64,000 bases of DNA from JAQGMV01 sp963828715. Lineage in GTDB: Bacteria; Pseudomonadota; Gammaproteobacteria; Burkholderiales; SG8-41. The position numbers and the translations under genes are program-made. A model generated the notes under the pieces. The model searched no databases. It had not been told where the DNA came from and worked only from the letters and a program-made list of their open reading frames with translations. The stretch spans positions 186,001 to 250,000 of the forward strand of contig CAWHFX010000019.1 of NCBI GenBank assembly GCA_963828715.1, in the 5' to 3' direction. Below are positions 54,267 through 62,945 of this stretch, in pieces (the first letter of the stretch is position 1; each line of letters begins with the position of its first letter).

Positions 54267-54758
54267 TCAATGCTGGATCAGTCGCGCAGCCTCGTCTTCG
54301 GTCGGCAGCCGGCCGTCCGGCGTAAATTTGTCCACCGCTGCGGGCAATTCTCGTGTCAGCCTGGACAGCAGCTCTTCTCGCGAGAGGCCCGTCTGCTGCG
54401 AAAGCGTGTTCAGCACATCGGGGCCGATCGCTTGCTCGAGCTGATGAGGGGGGAGTTGTTGATTGGGACCTTTCCCGACCCATGAATCCGCCGCGTCACC
54501 ATGGCCGTTCTGCTTGAAGCGATCGATGAGCCCCCCGAGCCCGCCGCTCAGAACGCTTCCCACACTCGCACCGCTGAGGAGACCGCCCAGATTGCCGAGC
54601 ATGCCGCCCAGACCGCTCTGCTGACTGTTCATGCCAGATCCGCCGGCCGGCTGTTCCTTAAGCCCACCCAGCATGTCGGCGATCTTGTCGCGGTTCTGAT
54701 AACCCGCGACAGCGAGAAGTCCCAAAAGCGCAACCATGGATGGCGTACCTTGGCTCAT
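54267..54758 (-). CDS. YidB family protein (DUF937)
   Basis: A 163-residue protein. A short hydrophobic start (MVALLGLLAVAGYQNRDKIA) and a long Gly/Ser/Leu-rich middle (GGMLGNLGGLLSGASVGSVL) lead to the YidB core (DAADSWVGKGPNQQLPPHQL, LEQAIGPDVLNTLSQQTGLS). The WVGxGPNQPL motif is diagnostic. Function is unknown in the family. Transcribed away from the YeaQ-like gene at 54897. Confidence 0.93.
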   Translation of the reverse strand: MSQGTPSMVALLGLLAVAGYQNRDKIADMLGGLKEQPAGGSGMNSQQSGLGGMLGNLGGLLSGASVGSVLSGGLGGLIDRFKQNGHGDAADSWVGKGPNQQLPPHQLEQAIGPDVLNTLSQQTGLSREELLSRLTRELPAAVDKFTPDGRLPTEDEAARLIQH

Positions 54759-54896
54759 TTCATTCTCCTCAAAGTCCTAAGTGGAACACATCCGCACATC
54801 GATCTGCACGAACGTGCTATGTCCCCTAAACAGCCGTCGGGGTGTATCGTTATGTGGCAGCTCGGCCGTGACCGGGCCCCCGCATAGGAGCAGATC

Positions 54897-55151
54897 ATGG
54901 GTTTCATCTGGACAATAATCATTGGATTTGTCGCTGGCGTTATCGCGAAGTTCATCATGCCGGGCCGCAATGAACCCTCGGGCTTCGTGTTGACGACAAT
55001 CCTCGGCATCGTGGGAGCATTCGTTGCGACCTATCTCGGCCATGCGCTTGGATGGTACGCGCCGGGCGAGGGCGCCGGACTTATCGGCGCAGTCGTAGGC
55101 GCGCTTGTGGTTCTCTTTATCTGGGGAATGATAGCCAAACGGCGCCCGTAG
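54897..55151 (+). CDS. GlsB/YeaQ/YmgE-type membrane protein
   Basis: An 84-residue protein with three predicted helices (FIWTIIIGFVAGVIAKFIMP, TTILGIVGAFVATYLGHALG, GLIGAVVGALVVLFIWGMIA). The loop MPGRNEPSGFVLTTILGIVG is the signature of the transglycosylase-associated GlsB/YeaQ stress family. No enzymatic activity is established. A weak GAGCAG ribosome site precedes the ATG. Confidence 0.94.
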   Translation: MGFIWTIIIGFVAGVIAKFIMPGRNEPSGFVLTTILGIVGAFVATYLGHALGWYAPGEGAGLIGAVVGALVVLFIWGMIAKRRP

Positions 55152-55456
55152 GAAACTCGAGAGACATCCCGGATTGTAGTGATGCACACAGGTTATACGT
55201 CGACCACCCCAATCGACATCAGAAATTATCTTGCAAGGGACGGGCCGCTTGGCGCACGCAGAATCAAAAGCGCAGAAAGAAGCTGAGTGAGCTCGAGGAT
55301 GAATGGAACGCAGACGGTGCCGCACGAGCGACCGCCCCACGTTTCCCGATTGCGAGGCACCAGCTCGTCGGCGGATTGAGCGCGGTCATCATCTGAGCAA
55401 GCGACCGGCCGTCATTCAAGTTCGTCTCGCAGGCCCGCCCTGAGTGCCTCTGATTG
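55152..55456. other. Intergenic region with nothing recognised
   Basis: About 305 bases between the YeaQ-like gene and the vapC stop. No convincing gene, terminator or repeat is visible; short open frames have no family resemblance. Confidence 0.4.
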
Positions 55457-55843
55457 CTACACGAGGCGCACCGCGTTTCCATAGCGCGCGAGCGTTGCAT
55501 CGTGGGTAAGAAGCGTGAGCGGCTCCAGGATGGCCTGCGCAATGAGCGCGCGATCGAATGGGTCGGGATGATGGCGCGGTAGCCGCGCCACATGCACGGC
55601 ATGTGCGGCAACAAAAGACAGATGCTTGAGGCCGGCAGCGTCAGCCGCATCGATAAGCGCGGCGGTGTCGACGCGGAAATCTTTGCGTCGCAGCGCAGCC
55701 TTGATAGCAATCTCCCAAAAGCTCACGGCCGACACGAAACAGTCATTTCCCGGCGCCGTCATCAATTCGCGCGCGTTCTGCGAAAGGTTTGGCGAATCAT
55801 CGAGCATCCAAAGGAATACGTGCGTGTCGAGCAGAATTCTCAC
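55457..55843 (-). CDS. vapC: VapC-type PIN domain toxin
   Basis: PIN-fold ribonuclease toxin of a type II toxin-antitoxin pair, 128 residues. Acidic metal ligands are Asp6 in LLDTHVFLWML, Glu in SFWEIAIKAAL, Asp in DPFDRALIAQA and Asp in LLTHDATLARYG. All key residues are intact. The start overlaps the antitoxin gene by four bases. The subgroup with HHPDPFDR is common in chromosomal pairs of proteobacteria. Confidence 0.95.
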   Translation of the reverse strand: MRILLDTHVFLWMLDDSPNLSQNARELMTAPGNDCFVSAVSFWEIAIKAALRRKDFRVDTAALIDAADAAGLKHLSFVAAHAVHVARLPRHHPDPFDRALIAQAILEPLTLLTHDATLARYGNAVRLV

Positions 55844-56082
55844 TTGCCGCGGCGACCCTCGAACAGCGCGAGCGCCTCGTCAGACAGTGGCGCATCGAAA
55901 TCGTCGGGGTAACGGAGCTTTCCCTTCATTACGCCGAACTTGAGCTTTCTCGATGCGTCCAGCGGCACCAGCTTCGCGCGCGGCACGCCGTTTTTGGAAA
56001 TGATGATCTCGGCACCCGCGGCAACTTCTTCGACCAGCCGCGACAGGTGAGTTTTCGCCTCGTGAATATTGACGGTGTCCAT
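55840..56082 (-). CDS. Phd/YefM-type antitoxin of the VapC pair
   Basis: An 80-residue antitoxin. The N-terminal DNA-binding part (NIHEAKTHLSRLVEEVAAGA, EIIISKNGVPRAKLVPLD) is the Phd/YefM fold, and the acidic C-terminal tail (LRYPDDFDAPLSDEALALFE) is the toxin-neutralising segment. It precedes vapC in one operon, the usual antitoxin-first order, and likely represses it. Confidence 0.94.
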   Translation of the reverse strand: MDTVNIHEAKTHLSRLVEEVAAGAEIIISKNGVPRAKLVPLDASRKLKFGVMKGKLRYPDDFDAPLSDEALALFEGRRGK

Positions 56083-56262
56083 TGACCCGAGCCTCCGTGC
56101 TTAGTCTACTTGAACCAACCGAGCGGCGCCAGCAAGATTGGAGTCGTCCACGGAAGGTCAGTGATCAAGCGAAAACATCGCTGCTTTGCCTTACGTACAC
56201 GACCACGGCACAGTTTCGGCACAGGCCGATAGAATCGCAGACAAGGCTTAGGAGTTGGAATC

Positions 56263-59200
56263 TTGCACATCCTGGAGTATGTCGGCCTCGATGTTTCCCG
56301 CGTCAAGGCGCAGTACCGGAAAGTCCGCGACGCAATCGAACGCGACGACTTCCGCCAAGCGGAGGTGAAGAAGCTGACCGGAGTCGAGGGCAAGTTCTAC
56401 CGCGCCAAGCTCGACGACTCCAACCGGCTGTTGTTCACGTTGCTGAAGCATGGGGGCCGGACTTGCGCCCTGATGCTGGAAGTCATCGAGCAGCACGCCT
56501 ATGACAAGTCGCGCTTCCTGCGGGGAGCAGCGATCGACGAGACGAAGATTCCCCAGATCGATGCTCAGGTCGCTGCGGCCGAGGCGACGCCTATCCGCTA
56601 CCTCCACCCCCAGCGGCGCGACATCCATCTCCTGGACAAGCCGATCTCGTTCGACGAGGCCCAGGAAACTGTCTACCGGCTGCCACCGCCGGTCATCGTG
56701 GTCGGCAGTGCCGGTAGTGGCAAGACCGCACTGACGCTGGAGAAGCTGAAGCACGCCGAAGGTGAGGTGCTCTACGTCACTCACTCGGCGTACCTCGCCC
56801 AGTGCGCGCGTCAACTGTACTACGGACTCGGATTCGAGCACCCAGGCCAGGAAGCGGTGTTCCTGTCGTATCGCGAGTTTGTCGAGAGCCTGCGCGTACC
56901 GTCCGGCCGTGAAGCGCTATGGCGCGATTTTGCCGGTTGGTTCGCCCGTCAGCAGCAGGCGTTCAAGGGCGTCGACGCGCATCAGGCGTTCGAGGAGATC
57001 CGCGGCGTCGTCACCGCACAGGCGTCGGGCCCGCTGGGCCGCTCCGACTACCTCGCGCTCGGCGTGCGTCAATCGATCTTCGCCGAGGCGGACCGGGGCA
57101 GGGTCTACGACCTCTTCGAGCGCTATCGTGCCTGGCTTGTCGAGGCGGGCCTCTACGACATCAACCTGATCGCCCATGAGTGGCGACCCCACGCCGCGCC
57201 CCGCTACGACTTCATCGTTATCGACGAAGTCCAGGATCTGACGAATGCACAACTGGGTCTGGTGCTCGCGACGCTCAAGAAAGCGGGGCATTTCGTGCTG
57301 TGCGGCGACTCCAACCAGATCGTGCACCCGAACTTCTTCTCGTGGAGCAAGGTCAAGCGCCTGTTCTGGGGCGAGGATGCGTTGGCCGAGCGGCAGACCC
57401 TCTCGGTGCTGAGCGCCAATTTTCGCAACGGCCGTGAAGCGACCCGGGTGGCAAACACGCTTCTCAAGATCAAGCATCGCCGCTTCGGCTCCATCGACCG
57501 GGAGAGCAATTTCCTGGTCGAGGCCGTGGGCGGCGAAGACGGGGCTGTGACGGTGTTGCCAGACAGGGACAACGTTACCCGGGAACTGAACCAGAAGACC
57601 CGGCAGTCCACGCAGTTCGCAGTGCTGGTCATGCGCGATGAGGACAAGCCCGCAGCGCGTACGCATTTCCAGACGCCGCTTATGTTCTCGATTCACGAGG
57701 CCAAGGGACTGGAGTACGAGAACATCGTCCTCTATCGGTTCATTTCCGGTAACCGCATTCGCTTCTCCGAGATCACGGAGGGCGTGTCGGCCGCAGATCT
57801 GGCCGCAGAGGAACTGGACTATCACCGGGCGCGGGACAAGGCGGACCGTTCGCTAGAGATCTACAAGTTCTACGTGAACGCGCTCTATGTGGCGCTGACG
57901 CGAGCGGTCCGGAACGTCTACCTGGTCGAATCGGACACCGCTCATCCGCTGCTGAATCTTCTCGGGGTGGGACAGGGCGGCGAGCGGGTCGCGGTCGAGT
58001 CCGCTGCGTCGAGCCTGGAAGCGTGGCAGAAGGAAGCGCGCAAGCTGGAACTCCAGGGCAAGCAGGAACAGGCGGACGCGATCCGTCAGACGATTCTCAG
58101 GCAAGTGCCCGTGCCGTGGCCGGTCTACGACGAAGCCGCCGTGCGCAGCCTTCTGACCAGGGTGTTCCAGGACCGTGCGCCCGGCACCAAACCACGGCAG
58201 CAGCTCTACGAGTATGCAACCTGCTACGACGAGCCGGTGCTTGCCGAGCGCCTTGCGGCCGACGCCGGGTTCGCCGCCGCCCGCGCCTTCCCGCAGCAAC
58301 GCGCGTCGCTGGGTCGCAAGCACTTCGTCACCTATTTCGGGCCACGTTTGAAGGACATCCTCCAGCAGAGCAATCGCCACGGCGTCGATCACCGCACGCC
58401 GATGAACCAGACGCCGCTCATGGCCGCTGCGGCGGCGGGCAACGTGCCGCTCGTCGAGGCACTCCTCGAACGTGGCGCCAACCCCGAGTTGACCGATCAT
58501 ATGGGCCGCACCGCCTTGCACTGGGCGATGGCGGAGGCGTTTCGCGATTCGGCGTTCGCGACGGGCCCGTTTCCACTGCTCTACGAACTGATAGCTCCGG
58601 CAGCAGTGGACGTGAAAACCGATGAGCGGCTGGTTCGCCTGGACCGGCATCTCTCCGAATACTTCCTGTTCCAGTCGCTGTGGACACTCTTCAAGTCCCG
58701 CTTCCACGGCAGGAGCTGGAGGGATCGCGGCGGCATCGAAACGGCAGCCATACTCGACGCCTGGAAGAACCTGCCCCGGCGCGTGCTGCCCCGGGAGCGG
58801 AACAAGCGCCAGTTTCTCTCCGGCGTGCTGGCAAGGAACGAGGTGAACCGCGACTATGCGTACAACCGCCGGCTGTTCCTGCGCATCGGCCACGGGTGGT
58901 ACCAGTTCAACCCCGCCCTGGCGTTGCGGCGGCGCGATGCCTCGGGGGAAACCTGGATTCCGATATTCGAAGCGCTCAATCTGCGCTTCGTCCTCGAAAC
59001 CGCGAGCCCGCGGCAGTGGCCGCGCATCGAAGTGCTGCTAGGTGCGGCCGGGCTGCCTCAACCGTCCGCGCCGATCGGCGGGGAGCGCATCATGCAGCAG
59101 ATGCGCGAGGAGCGCGCGGAGTACGAAGCGATGCTGCGGGCGCAGGAAGCCGAAGAGCCCGCGGAAGCCGAAGAGGCCGCGGAAGCCGACAATGCCGAAC

Positions 59201-59367
59201 CGGAGGTGACCGCACTACCGTCGCCCGCTCCGTCCTCACCGCCTACTGCAGCAGATCCGGCGCCGTGGGGCACACCCGCAGCCCGGCGCGCCGAGATCGA
59301 GCGCATACGCCGTCAAATTGAAGAGAACACCGCCCGGCGTGAGGGCCGTGCAAACGGCGCGTCTTGA
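56263..59367 (+). CDS. RelE-like/SF1 helicase/ankyrin fusion protein
   Basis: A 1034-residue cytosolic protein starting with TTG at 56263, eight bases after AGGAG. Residues 1-90 resemble a RelE/ParE-type toxin fold (KFYRAKLDDSNRLLFTLL; tentative). A UvrD/Rep-type SF1 helicase follows with Walker A GSAGSGKTALTL (148-155), Walker B DFIVIDEVQDLT (316-327), motif III LCGDSNQIVHP, motif V SIHEAKGLEYENIVLY and motif VI ALYVALTRA. Two ankyrin-like repeats lie at about 708-756 (NQTPLMAAAAAGNVPLVEAL). A long unrecognised region and an Ala/Glu/Pro-rich tail end the protein. Its place next to a toxin-antitoxin pair in accessory DNA suggests mobile-element defence; unproven. Confidence 0.82.
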   Translation: MHILEYVGLDVSRVKAQYRKVRDAIERDDFRQAEVKKLTGVEGKFYRAKLDDSNRLLFTLLKHGGRTCALMLEVIEQHAYDKSRFLRGAAIDETKIPQIDAQVAAAEATPIRYLHPQRRDIHLLDKPISFDEAQETVYRLPPPVIVVGSAGSGKTALTLEKLKHAEGEVLYVTHSAYLAQCARQLYYGLGFEHPGQEAVFLSYREFVESLRVPSGREALWRDFAGWFARQQQAFKGVDAHQAFEEIRGVVTAQASGPLGRSDYLALGVRQSIFAEADRGRVYDLFERYRAWLVEAGLYDINLIAHEWRPHAAPRYDFIVIDEVQDLTNAQLGLVLATLKKAGHFVLCGDSNQIVHPNFFSWSKVKRLFWGEDALAERQTLSVLSANFRNGREATRVANTLLKIKHRRFGSIDRESNFLVEAVGGEDGAVTVLPDRDNVTRELNQKTRQSTQFAVLVMRDEDKPAARTHFQTPLMFSIHEAKGLEYENIVLYRFISGNRIRFSEITEGVSAADLAAEELDYHRARDKADRSLEIYKFYVNALYVALTRAVRNVYLVESDTAHPLLNLLGVGQGGERVAVESAASSLEAWQKEARKLELQGKQEQADAIRQTILRQVPVPWPVYDEAAVRSLLTRVFQDRAPGTKPRQQLYEYATCYDEPVLAERLAADAGFAAARAFPQQRASLGRKHFVTYFGPRLKDILQQSNRHGVDHRTPMNQTPLMAAAAAGNVPLVEALLERGANPELTDHMGRTALHWAMAEAFRDSAFATGPFPLLYELIAPAAVDVKTDERLVRLDRHLSEYFLFQSLWTLFKSRFHGRSWRDRGGIETAAILDAWKNLPRRVLPRERNKRQFLSGVLARNEVNRDYAYNRRLFLRIGHGWYQFNPALALRRRDASGETWIPIFEALNLRFVLETASPRQWPRIEVLLGAAGLPQPSAPIGGERIMQQMREERAEYEAMLRAQEAEEPAEAEEAAEADNAEPEVTALPSPAPSSPPTAADPAPWGTPAARRAEIERIRRQIEENTARREGRANGAS

Positions 59368-59526
59368 TCGCGACGGCATCGGTAGCCCTGGAAAGCGGAC
59401 AAGGCTCCAAAGACTCGCATTGATGCGGATCGTAACCCGCGATCGCGCGAGCGCGCGATGCGTGCGAGTTTTCTCGCGTGCACGGGAACTCGTGCCGACT
59501 ACACGCTAACGCGTCGACATGCTTAA

Positions 59527-59754
59527 GTCCGGCCGCAGCATCCGTTTACTGCCGCAGAGGTCGCCGATCTCGCGGAGCTCGGCATCGATATCAGCGGCGT
59601 GAAATCAGCAAAAGACTTCGCCACGAAACTTGAACCTTGGCTTGATGCCCTCGCACATGCGCGGCCGGACCTGTTGCGGAGGATCATCGGCGAGATTGCA
59701 GCGGCAAAGGGCGTGCATAAGCCTATCGACGCGGCCCGGACGCCTCCGACCTGA
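59527..59754 (+). pseudogene. C-terminal coding fragment without a start codon
   Basis: A 75-codon stretch reads as protein (FTAAEVADLAELGIDISGVK, DALAHARPDLLRRIIGEIAA) and ends at TGA 59752-59754, but an in-frame stop lies just before it and no start codon is suitable. It looks like the remnant of a helical protein C-terminus. The family is not recognised. The rest of 59368-59853 shows nothing I can support. Confidence 0.4.
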
Positions 59755-59853
59755 AGCATTGGCAAACTTTGCCATCGCTGCTATGCCTGGCAGGAAGCCT
59801 TTGGAGCAATTGCATGCCGACCCGGGTACCGAGCCGTGCATGAATCTCTGCGT

Positions 59854-60669
59854 CTAACGCGATGGCCCCACCAGCGAGGAGCCGCCGTCGAGGCAGATGC
59901 TTTGGCCTGTCAGGAACTTCGACTGGTCGGAGAGCAGGAAGCGGACGAGCTGGCCCGTATCCCAGCCGCTGCCTTCGCGTTTCATGAGAGAGGCCGCGAC
60001 TCGAGCTTGGCGGCGCTCTGGAGTGAGATTGCGGTTGATATTGGGTGTGAAGACGGGGCCGAGAATGATGCAGTTTGCGCGGATACCCTGCGCGCCGTGG
60101 TCCACCGCAAGCGTCGCAGTGAGCGCGATAACAGCGCCCTTCGTGACCGTGTAGACGGTCGATTTCTGCGGACGAATGCTGCGCAAAGACCCGATGTTGA
60201 CGATAGAACCTCCGCCACCACTGGAAATCATGGCGGGAATTGCGTACTTGCACATCATCATCATGCTGTCGACATTGAGCACGAACATACTTCGCCACTG
60301 CTCGACGCTGATCTCGGTGACATCTCCCGGAGCGTTGCGGCCTACGTTGTTGTCGAGGCAATCGAGACGGCCGTAACGCTCCATGGTCAAGTCAACGATC
60401 CCGCGGCACTCAGCTTCCTTCGTAACATCGGCAACAATCGCGAAGGCCTCCCCGCCCTCTTTTTTGATGATGTCGACGGTGTGCTGCGCGAGTTCCTGAG
60501 TGCGGCCGACGACGCAGACCTTCGCACCTGCGCGGGCGAGAAGGATCGCGGCGGCTCGTCCGTTCGTCACGCCTTCATCGAGTCCCTGCCCGATCGGTCC
60601 GCCGGCGCCTGAAACAATGGCAACTTTGCCGATGAGGCCGTAGTCGTTTGCGATGGATTCAAAAGGCAT
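59854..60669 (-). CDS. SDR-family dehydrogenase/reductase
   Basis: Short-chain dehydrogenase, 271 residues, probably cytosolic. The cofactor motif GKVAIVSGAGGPIGQG is a variant of TGxxxGxG with an insertion (LDEGVTNGRAAA) after it. DVTKEAE, NNVGRNAPG and IGSLRS (catalytic Ser) precede the catalytic YTVTK (Tyr and Lys). CLDGGSSLVG ends the fold. FabG-like length, but the glycine-loop insertion is unusual. The substrate is unknown. Confidence 0.93.
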   Translation of the reverse strand: MPFESIANDYGLIGKVAIVSGAGGPIGQGLDEGVTNGRAAAILLARAGAKVCVVGRTQELAQHTVDIIKKEGGEAFAIVADVTKEAECRGIVDLTMERYGRLDCLDNNVGRNAPGDVTEISVEQWRSMFVLNVDSMMMMCKYAIPAMISSGGGGSIVNIGSLRSIRPQKSTVYTVTKGAVIALTATLAVDHGAQGIRANCIILGPVFTPNINRNLTPERRQARVAASLMKREGSGWDTGQLVRFLLSDQSKFLTGQSICLDGGSSLVGPSR

Positions 60670-61290
60670 TGCTCTTCCTTTTCATTGGTGGGATTTCGGG
60701 CGAGGCTCACTGTAGTCTTCGGTAGTTTCGTCACAAAGAACACCAGCGTGTCGGGCGCGGATGTTGGGACTGCCGTCAGTACCTGGCGTATCGGTTTGGG
60801 CTTCTGCAGATTGGCAATGATCGTATGCTATCAGTTGCGTTTCTGTGAAAGGCCGGAGTCGAGCCGAAGTGTTCGGAGCTCACGCCCATCAACATCCCGA
60901 AGAACCAATGAGCGGCGTGCGCGCGACCGCTTCGATCACGAACCACGGCACGAGGGCCATGCGTAGTAGAACCGCGCAATCCGCTAGAACGAGCGCTTGT
61001 CGATAATGTAGGACATTGCCGCCTGGAATTCGAGGGCAATGACGCCGCTGAACGTGGTATCAAACGCGAACGCGATGCTGAAGCCAACATGATGGCAACC
61101 TCGCGCAGCCGAGCGCCAACGCGTGTCAGTAGCGATTTCGCAATCAAGCGGCAATCGGAGTCTGGAACAGACTCGACAATGCTGTCACCAAGCGTACCAA
61201 TCAAGTGCGGCAGAAGCGGAGGGACGGCGCTCGCGCGCGTTGGGCGGCCGTTGAGACATCGAGCGAGCGACTCATCTCGATTTCCCTTGG
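60670..61290. other. Intergenic region with possible decayed coding sequence
   Basis: About 620 bases between two minus-strand genes. On the minus strand a 34-codon stretch near 61000-61110 reads VGFSIAFAFDTTFSGVIALE and ends IIDKRSF before a stop, and looks coding, but frames before and after it are broken. It may be a decayed membrane-protein gene. I could not identify it and list no CDS. Confidence 0.3.
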
Positions 61291-62304
61291 TCAATCTGCC
61301 TTGATGCCGTACGCCTTGACGAGCTTGGCGTAACGGGTGATTTCCTGCTTGATGTAAGCCCCGAATTGCTCGGGCGTGTTCCCGACGGGGATCGAGCCTG
61401 CTGCGGTCATGCGCGCAACAGTGTCCGGCGCATGAACGATCTTGACCAGCTCGTCGTGAAGCTTGTCGATGACGGCGCGAGGCGTGCCCGCCGGCGCGAG
61501 CAGCCCCTTGAAGTTACTCGATTCGAAGCCGGGGTAACCGGACTCCTCGAACGTGGGCACGTCGGGCAGCGTGGACAGACGCTTTGGACTGCCGAAGCCG
61601 ATCGCGCGCAGCCTGCCCGATTTGAGATGCGGCATCACGACGCCGGCATTCAGGAAAAGCAGCTGATTCTCGCCGCTCAGCGTCCCCGTCATCGCCGGAC
61701 CTGCGCCCTTGTACGGCACGTGCACGACCTTGATGCCTGCCCGCTCGGCAAATTCGAGCAGAGCAAGGTGGCCGGCGGAGCCGTTGCCCGAAGAACCCCA
61801 CGCGATTTTGTTCGGGTTCGCCTTGCCGTAGGCGACCAGCTCCTTGATCGTCTTCGGCGGGAAAGCGGCATTCGCAACGAGGATGTTCGGCGTCGTATCG
61901 AACTGGGTGATCGGCGCGAAATCCTTGATTGGGTCGTACGAGAGCTTCTCGGTGAGCGCAGGCCCGATCGTGTGCGTGTTGGTGGCCGGCACGAGGAACG
62001 TGTAGCCGTCCGGCGCCGATCGCGCGACGTATTCCGCAGCGATAAGCCCGCCGGCGCCGCCGCGATTGTCGTACACGACGGCCTGGCCCAACACTTCACC
62101 GAGCCGCTGGGCAATCGGACGCGCGATGAGGTCGGCGCCGCCGCCGGCAGTATAAGGAATGACCCAGCGCATCGGCTTGGTTGGGTAGTTCGCTTGCGCA
62201 AGCGCACCACCGGCGGCGGGGCACAACCCCGCGAGCAAGATAAGGGTGGTTCGGATCTGTGCGCGGCTTGCTCGCGCGCGCGACCATATCGCAGACATCC
62301 TCAT
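61291..62304 (-). CDS. Bug/TctC-family periplasmic solute-binding protein
   Basis: Second TTT-type receptor, 337 residues. I chose the ATG at 62304, six bases after GGGAGA. A signal peptide (RTTLILLAGLCPAAGGALA) precedes QANYPTKPMRWVIPYTAGGG, the ligand-binding start, and VVYDNRGGAGGLIAAEYVAR and DGYTFLVPATNTHT follow. DVPTFEESGYPGFESSNFKG is the C-terminal signature. No TctAB membrane partners are adjacent. It shares its layout with the receptor at 2452 but is clearly diverged, so the ligand is probably different. Confidence 0.94.
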   Translation of the reverse strand: MRMSAIWSRARASRAQIRTTLILLAGLCPAAGGALAQANYPTKPMRWVIPYTAGGGADLIARPIAQRLGEVLGQAVVYDNRGGAGGLIAAEYVARSAPDGYTFLVPATNTHTIGPALTEKLSYDPIKDFAPITQFDTTPNILVANAAFPPKTIKELVAYGKANPNKIAWGSSGNGSAGHLALLEFAERAGIKVVHVPYKGAGPAMTGTLSGENQLLFLNAGVVMPHLKSGRLRAIGFGSPKRLSTLPDVPTFEESGYPGFESSNFKGLLAPAGTPRAVIDKLHDELVKIVHAPDTVARMTAAGSIPVGNTPEQFGAYIKQEITRYAKLVKAYGIKAD

Positions 62305-62515
62305 TGCTTCTCCCTTTGGGACATCCAATTCTACTGTCGTGCGTGGCACGAAGTGAGTCGCGGCACCATTGCCAACGTACTGACGCGCAATGGTATGGAA
62401 CCGGCGCCAGACGGCAGTAAGCACCCGACGTGGTCGACGTTTCTGCGTGCGCACCGGACAATATTGGCTGCGAGCTACTTTTTCAACGCAGCGTTGTGGA
62501 CCACCAAAAGCCTCG

Positions 62516-62647
62516 TTACTCAGCGGTTTCCGGTAACTCCTCGTAGAGACCGTTGATCTCTCTCGGCTTCGTGATCATCTCTTCTACGATCAAATTAACG
62601 AGCTTGAACAGCTTGTTTACTGTTTCACTATCATCAGCAAGGTCCAC
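62516..62647 (-). CDS. Possible 43-residue protein, unrecognised
   Basis: A GTG-initiated frame at 62647 (VDLADDSETVNKLFKLVNLI, then VEEMITKPREINGLYEELPE) has coding-like composition, is less GC-rich than its surroundings and is all-helical in character. It directly follows the integrase remnant on the same strand and may be part of the same mobile element. Start and expression are uncertain. Confidence 0.35.
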   Translation of the reverse strand: MDLADDSETVNKLFKLVNLIVEEMITKPREINGLYEELPETAE

Positions 62648-62860
62648 CGTTCCCGGATGCACCGCCGCAGGTCGTGGAGGTGCACCCTGTCCAGCCCCGC
62701 ATGTGCCCTCACGGCGTGTCAACAGTTCCGCACGTCCCAACGGGGCCGCTCCTTCCCGTCCGCATCCGGTAAGCCGGGGAAGACATACCGCGTCCCTTCT
62801 GGAGCGCGCTCGCGGAGCGCTTGCAGGAGTCCACAAGCGGCGGCGGTCAGCATGCTCGAA
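62625..62860 (-). pseudogene. Tyrosine recombinase remnant with internal TGA
   Basis: Minus-strand sequence reads LLQALRERAPEGTRYVFPGL then DADGKERPRWDVRNC, a TGA at 62719-62721 where the family has Trp, and on through HAVRAHAGLDRVHLHDLRRC. LHDLRR is the second catalytic Arg region of phage-type integrases. The N-terminal half and the catalytic Tyr are missing. It marks an old mobile-element insertion. Confidence 0.7.
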
Positions 62861-62945
62861 CGTGGCCGACGCTGAGTTCGTGTACGGAAACAAACGGGGA
62901 CCGGAGCGGGGACCAAACGCGACCAAGGGACTGTAAATCACCGGC

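Noticed and set aside
60776..61294. 172-codon minus-strand frame
   Set aside because: Composition is that of a chance frame. A different frame in the same region shows a short more protein-like stretch, so decay is likelier than this ORF.
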